DNA of 64,000 nucleotides from Puteibacter caeruleilacunae. GTDB lineage: Bacteria; Bacteroidota; Bacteroidia; Bacteroidales; Prolixibacteraceae. How positions within the stretch are numbered: the first letter of the stretch is position 1; every line of letters starts with the position of its first letter. The translations under genes were made by a program, and so were the position numbers. Positions 63,554-64,000 of this stretch are shown here, in pieces. A model generated the notes under the pieces. The model had not been told where the DNA came from. It made no database searches and worked only from the letters and a program-made list of their open reading frames with translations. Location: positions 62,001 through 126,000 of the forward strand of contig SJCO01000014.1 in assembly GCA_005217565.1 (NCBI GenBank). Reading direction: 5' to 3'.

Positions 63554-64000
63554 AATGTACTGTTTAGTAAATTACTAAATATGATTTTATTAAATGTTTT
63601 TATGGGTTCATTACTTCGCTGTAGCTTCATTTGCATAATACAGCCTTCCCAGCTAAATAGAATAAATTGTGCCAATTCTCCTGTATTGTCATCTGTAGAC
63701 TGATTAGAGGAGGCTATTTTCTCTTGAATGCGCGTGGTAAGCGAATTAAAAGAATCTAACAGTGCTTGTCGGAATATCTCTTCGTCATCGGCTAACTCTA
63801 ATGCCATATTGCCTAACGGACATCCTCCTTGATATTCTGATTGATGGAAGAATTCAAGAAATTCAGTGAAAAACCGCTGAAGTCCGTCGAGTGGGGACAA
63901 GGATGACTGCGTAATACGTTCAAATTCGCTTGTAACGTGTTTACTGAAGAATTCAATTACTGCTAATCCAAAGTCCTGTTTACTCTTAAAATAGAAGTAA
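63550..64000 (-). CDS. TetR-family transcriptional regulator, 5' end outside window
   Basis: The minus-strand frame is open to the window edge and ends with the stop at 63550. The first residues seen (YFYFKSKQDFGLAVIEFF) are the end of the TetR DNA-binding HTH. A helical ligand domain follows (QGGCPLGNMALELADDEEIF, the Rut/TetR_C-like pattern). An internal ATG at 63900 is not the start. It overlaps the PNPOx-like gene by 4 bases and probably represses it. Confidence 0.85.
   Translation of the reverse strand, partial: YFYFKSKQDFGLAVIEFFSKHVTSEFERITQSSLSPLDGLQRFFTEFLEFFHQSEYQGGCPLGNMALELADDEEIFRQALLDSFNSLTTRIQEKIASSNQSTDDNTGELAQFILFSWEGCIMQMKLQRSNEPIKTFNKIIFSNLLNSTL

Overview
The window comes from a member of the Bacteroidota, probably a marine or anaerobic Bacteroidales/Marinilabiliales-type organism. 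The evidence is the low-GC sequence, SusC/SusD pairs with an STN-domain SusC, ECF sigma/FecR control, a SusR-like DUF6377 regulator, TAnnTTTG/TTTG promoters, few Shine-Dalgarno sites and many secreted lipoproteins. The exact genus cannot be read from the sequence. No rRNA, tRNA, CRISPR array or complete insertion sequence was seen.

Region 1 (1-5.1 kb) is accessory. It holds an ECF-type sigma factor with a membrane protein cut by the window edge, a GNAT gene with its middle deleted, a class III aminotransferase, a higBA pair whose toxin has an in-frame stop, and a three-gene HipB/HipS/HipT-like kinase module with a symmetric operator around its promoter. Region 2 (5.3-15.4 kb) holds a secreted S41 peptidase with a small lipoprotein. 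Facing away from them is a four-gene cluster: a membrane-anchored exported protein, an FtsX-type permease, a LolD/MacB-type ATPase and a 1268-residue exported PQQ-like beta-propeller protein with an embedded methyltransferase-like fold. Region 3 (15.4-18.7 kb) has decayed gene remnants, a YARHG-domain protein and a MepA-like murein endopeptidase.

Region 4 (18.7-38.4 kb) is a polysaccharide or glycoconjugate utilisation locus. The main minus-strand unit runs ECF sigma, FecR anti-sigma, SusC, SusD, alkaline phosphatase, GH151/GHL6-like hydrolase and Ca2+-dependent PI-PLC-like lipoprotein. Next to it is an AraC regulator divergent from two GH29 alpha-L-fucosidases. Upstream lie a GH97 hydrolase and a SusR-like regulator. 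The combination suggests release of fucose together with phosphate or phosphodiester groups from a complex glycan.

Region 5 (38.5-57 kb) is mixed: a RelE/ParE toxin pair, a DUF2007 protein, a BNR-propeller protein behind gene debris, an NmrA-like reductase, a 50-residue unannotated gene, AraC and SDR genes, an alpha/beta hydrolase, an FkbM-like methyltransferase next to a cobalamin adenosyltransferase, a recent tandem duplication of a small exported protein, a GH36 Sip1-like alpha-galactosidase, RtcB and a convergent membrane/HEAT-repeat pair.

Region 6 (57.2-63 kb) is the most striking unit. It encodes a DUF1097 membrane protein, an exported cupin, a VOC-like protein, DhaK, DhaL, an LsrF-type aldolase/thiolase and a beta-propeller lipoprotein. 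The genes up to lsrF use a translation-optimised codon set, two sub-units share a 35-bp upstream element, and three hairpins follow lsrF. Known LsrF chemistry (phospho-AI-2 breakdown to DHAP and acetyl-CoA) suggests a keto-sugar or AI-2-like diketone pathway in which DhaKL supplies the kinase. No lsrK, lsrG, lsrB or lsrR is visible. The window ends with a PNPOx-like flavoprotein and a TetR gene cut by the edge.
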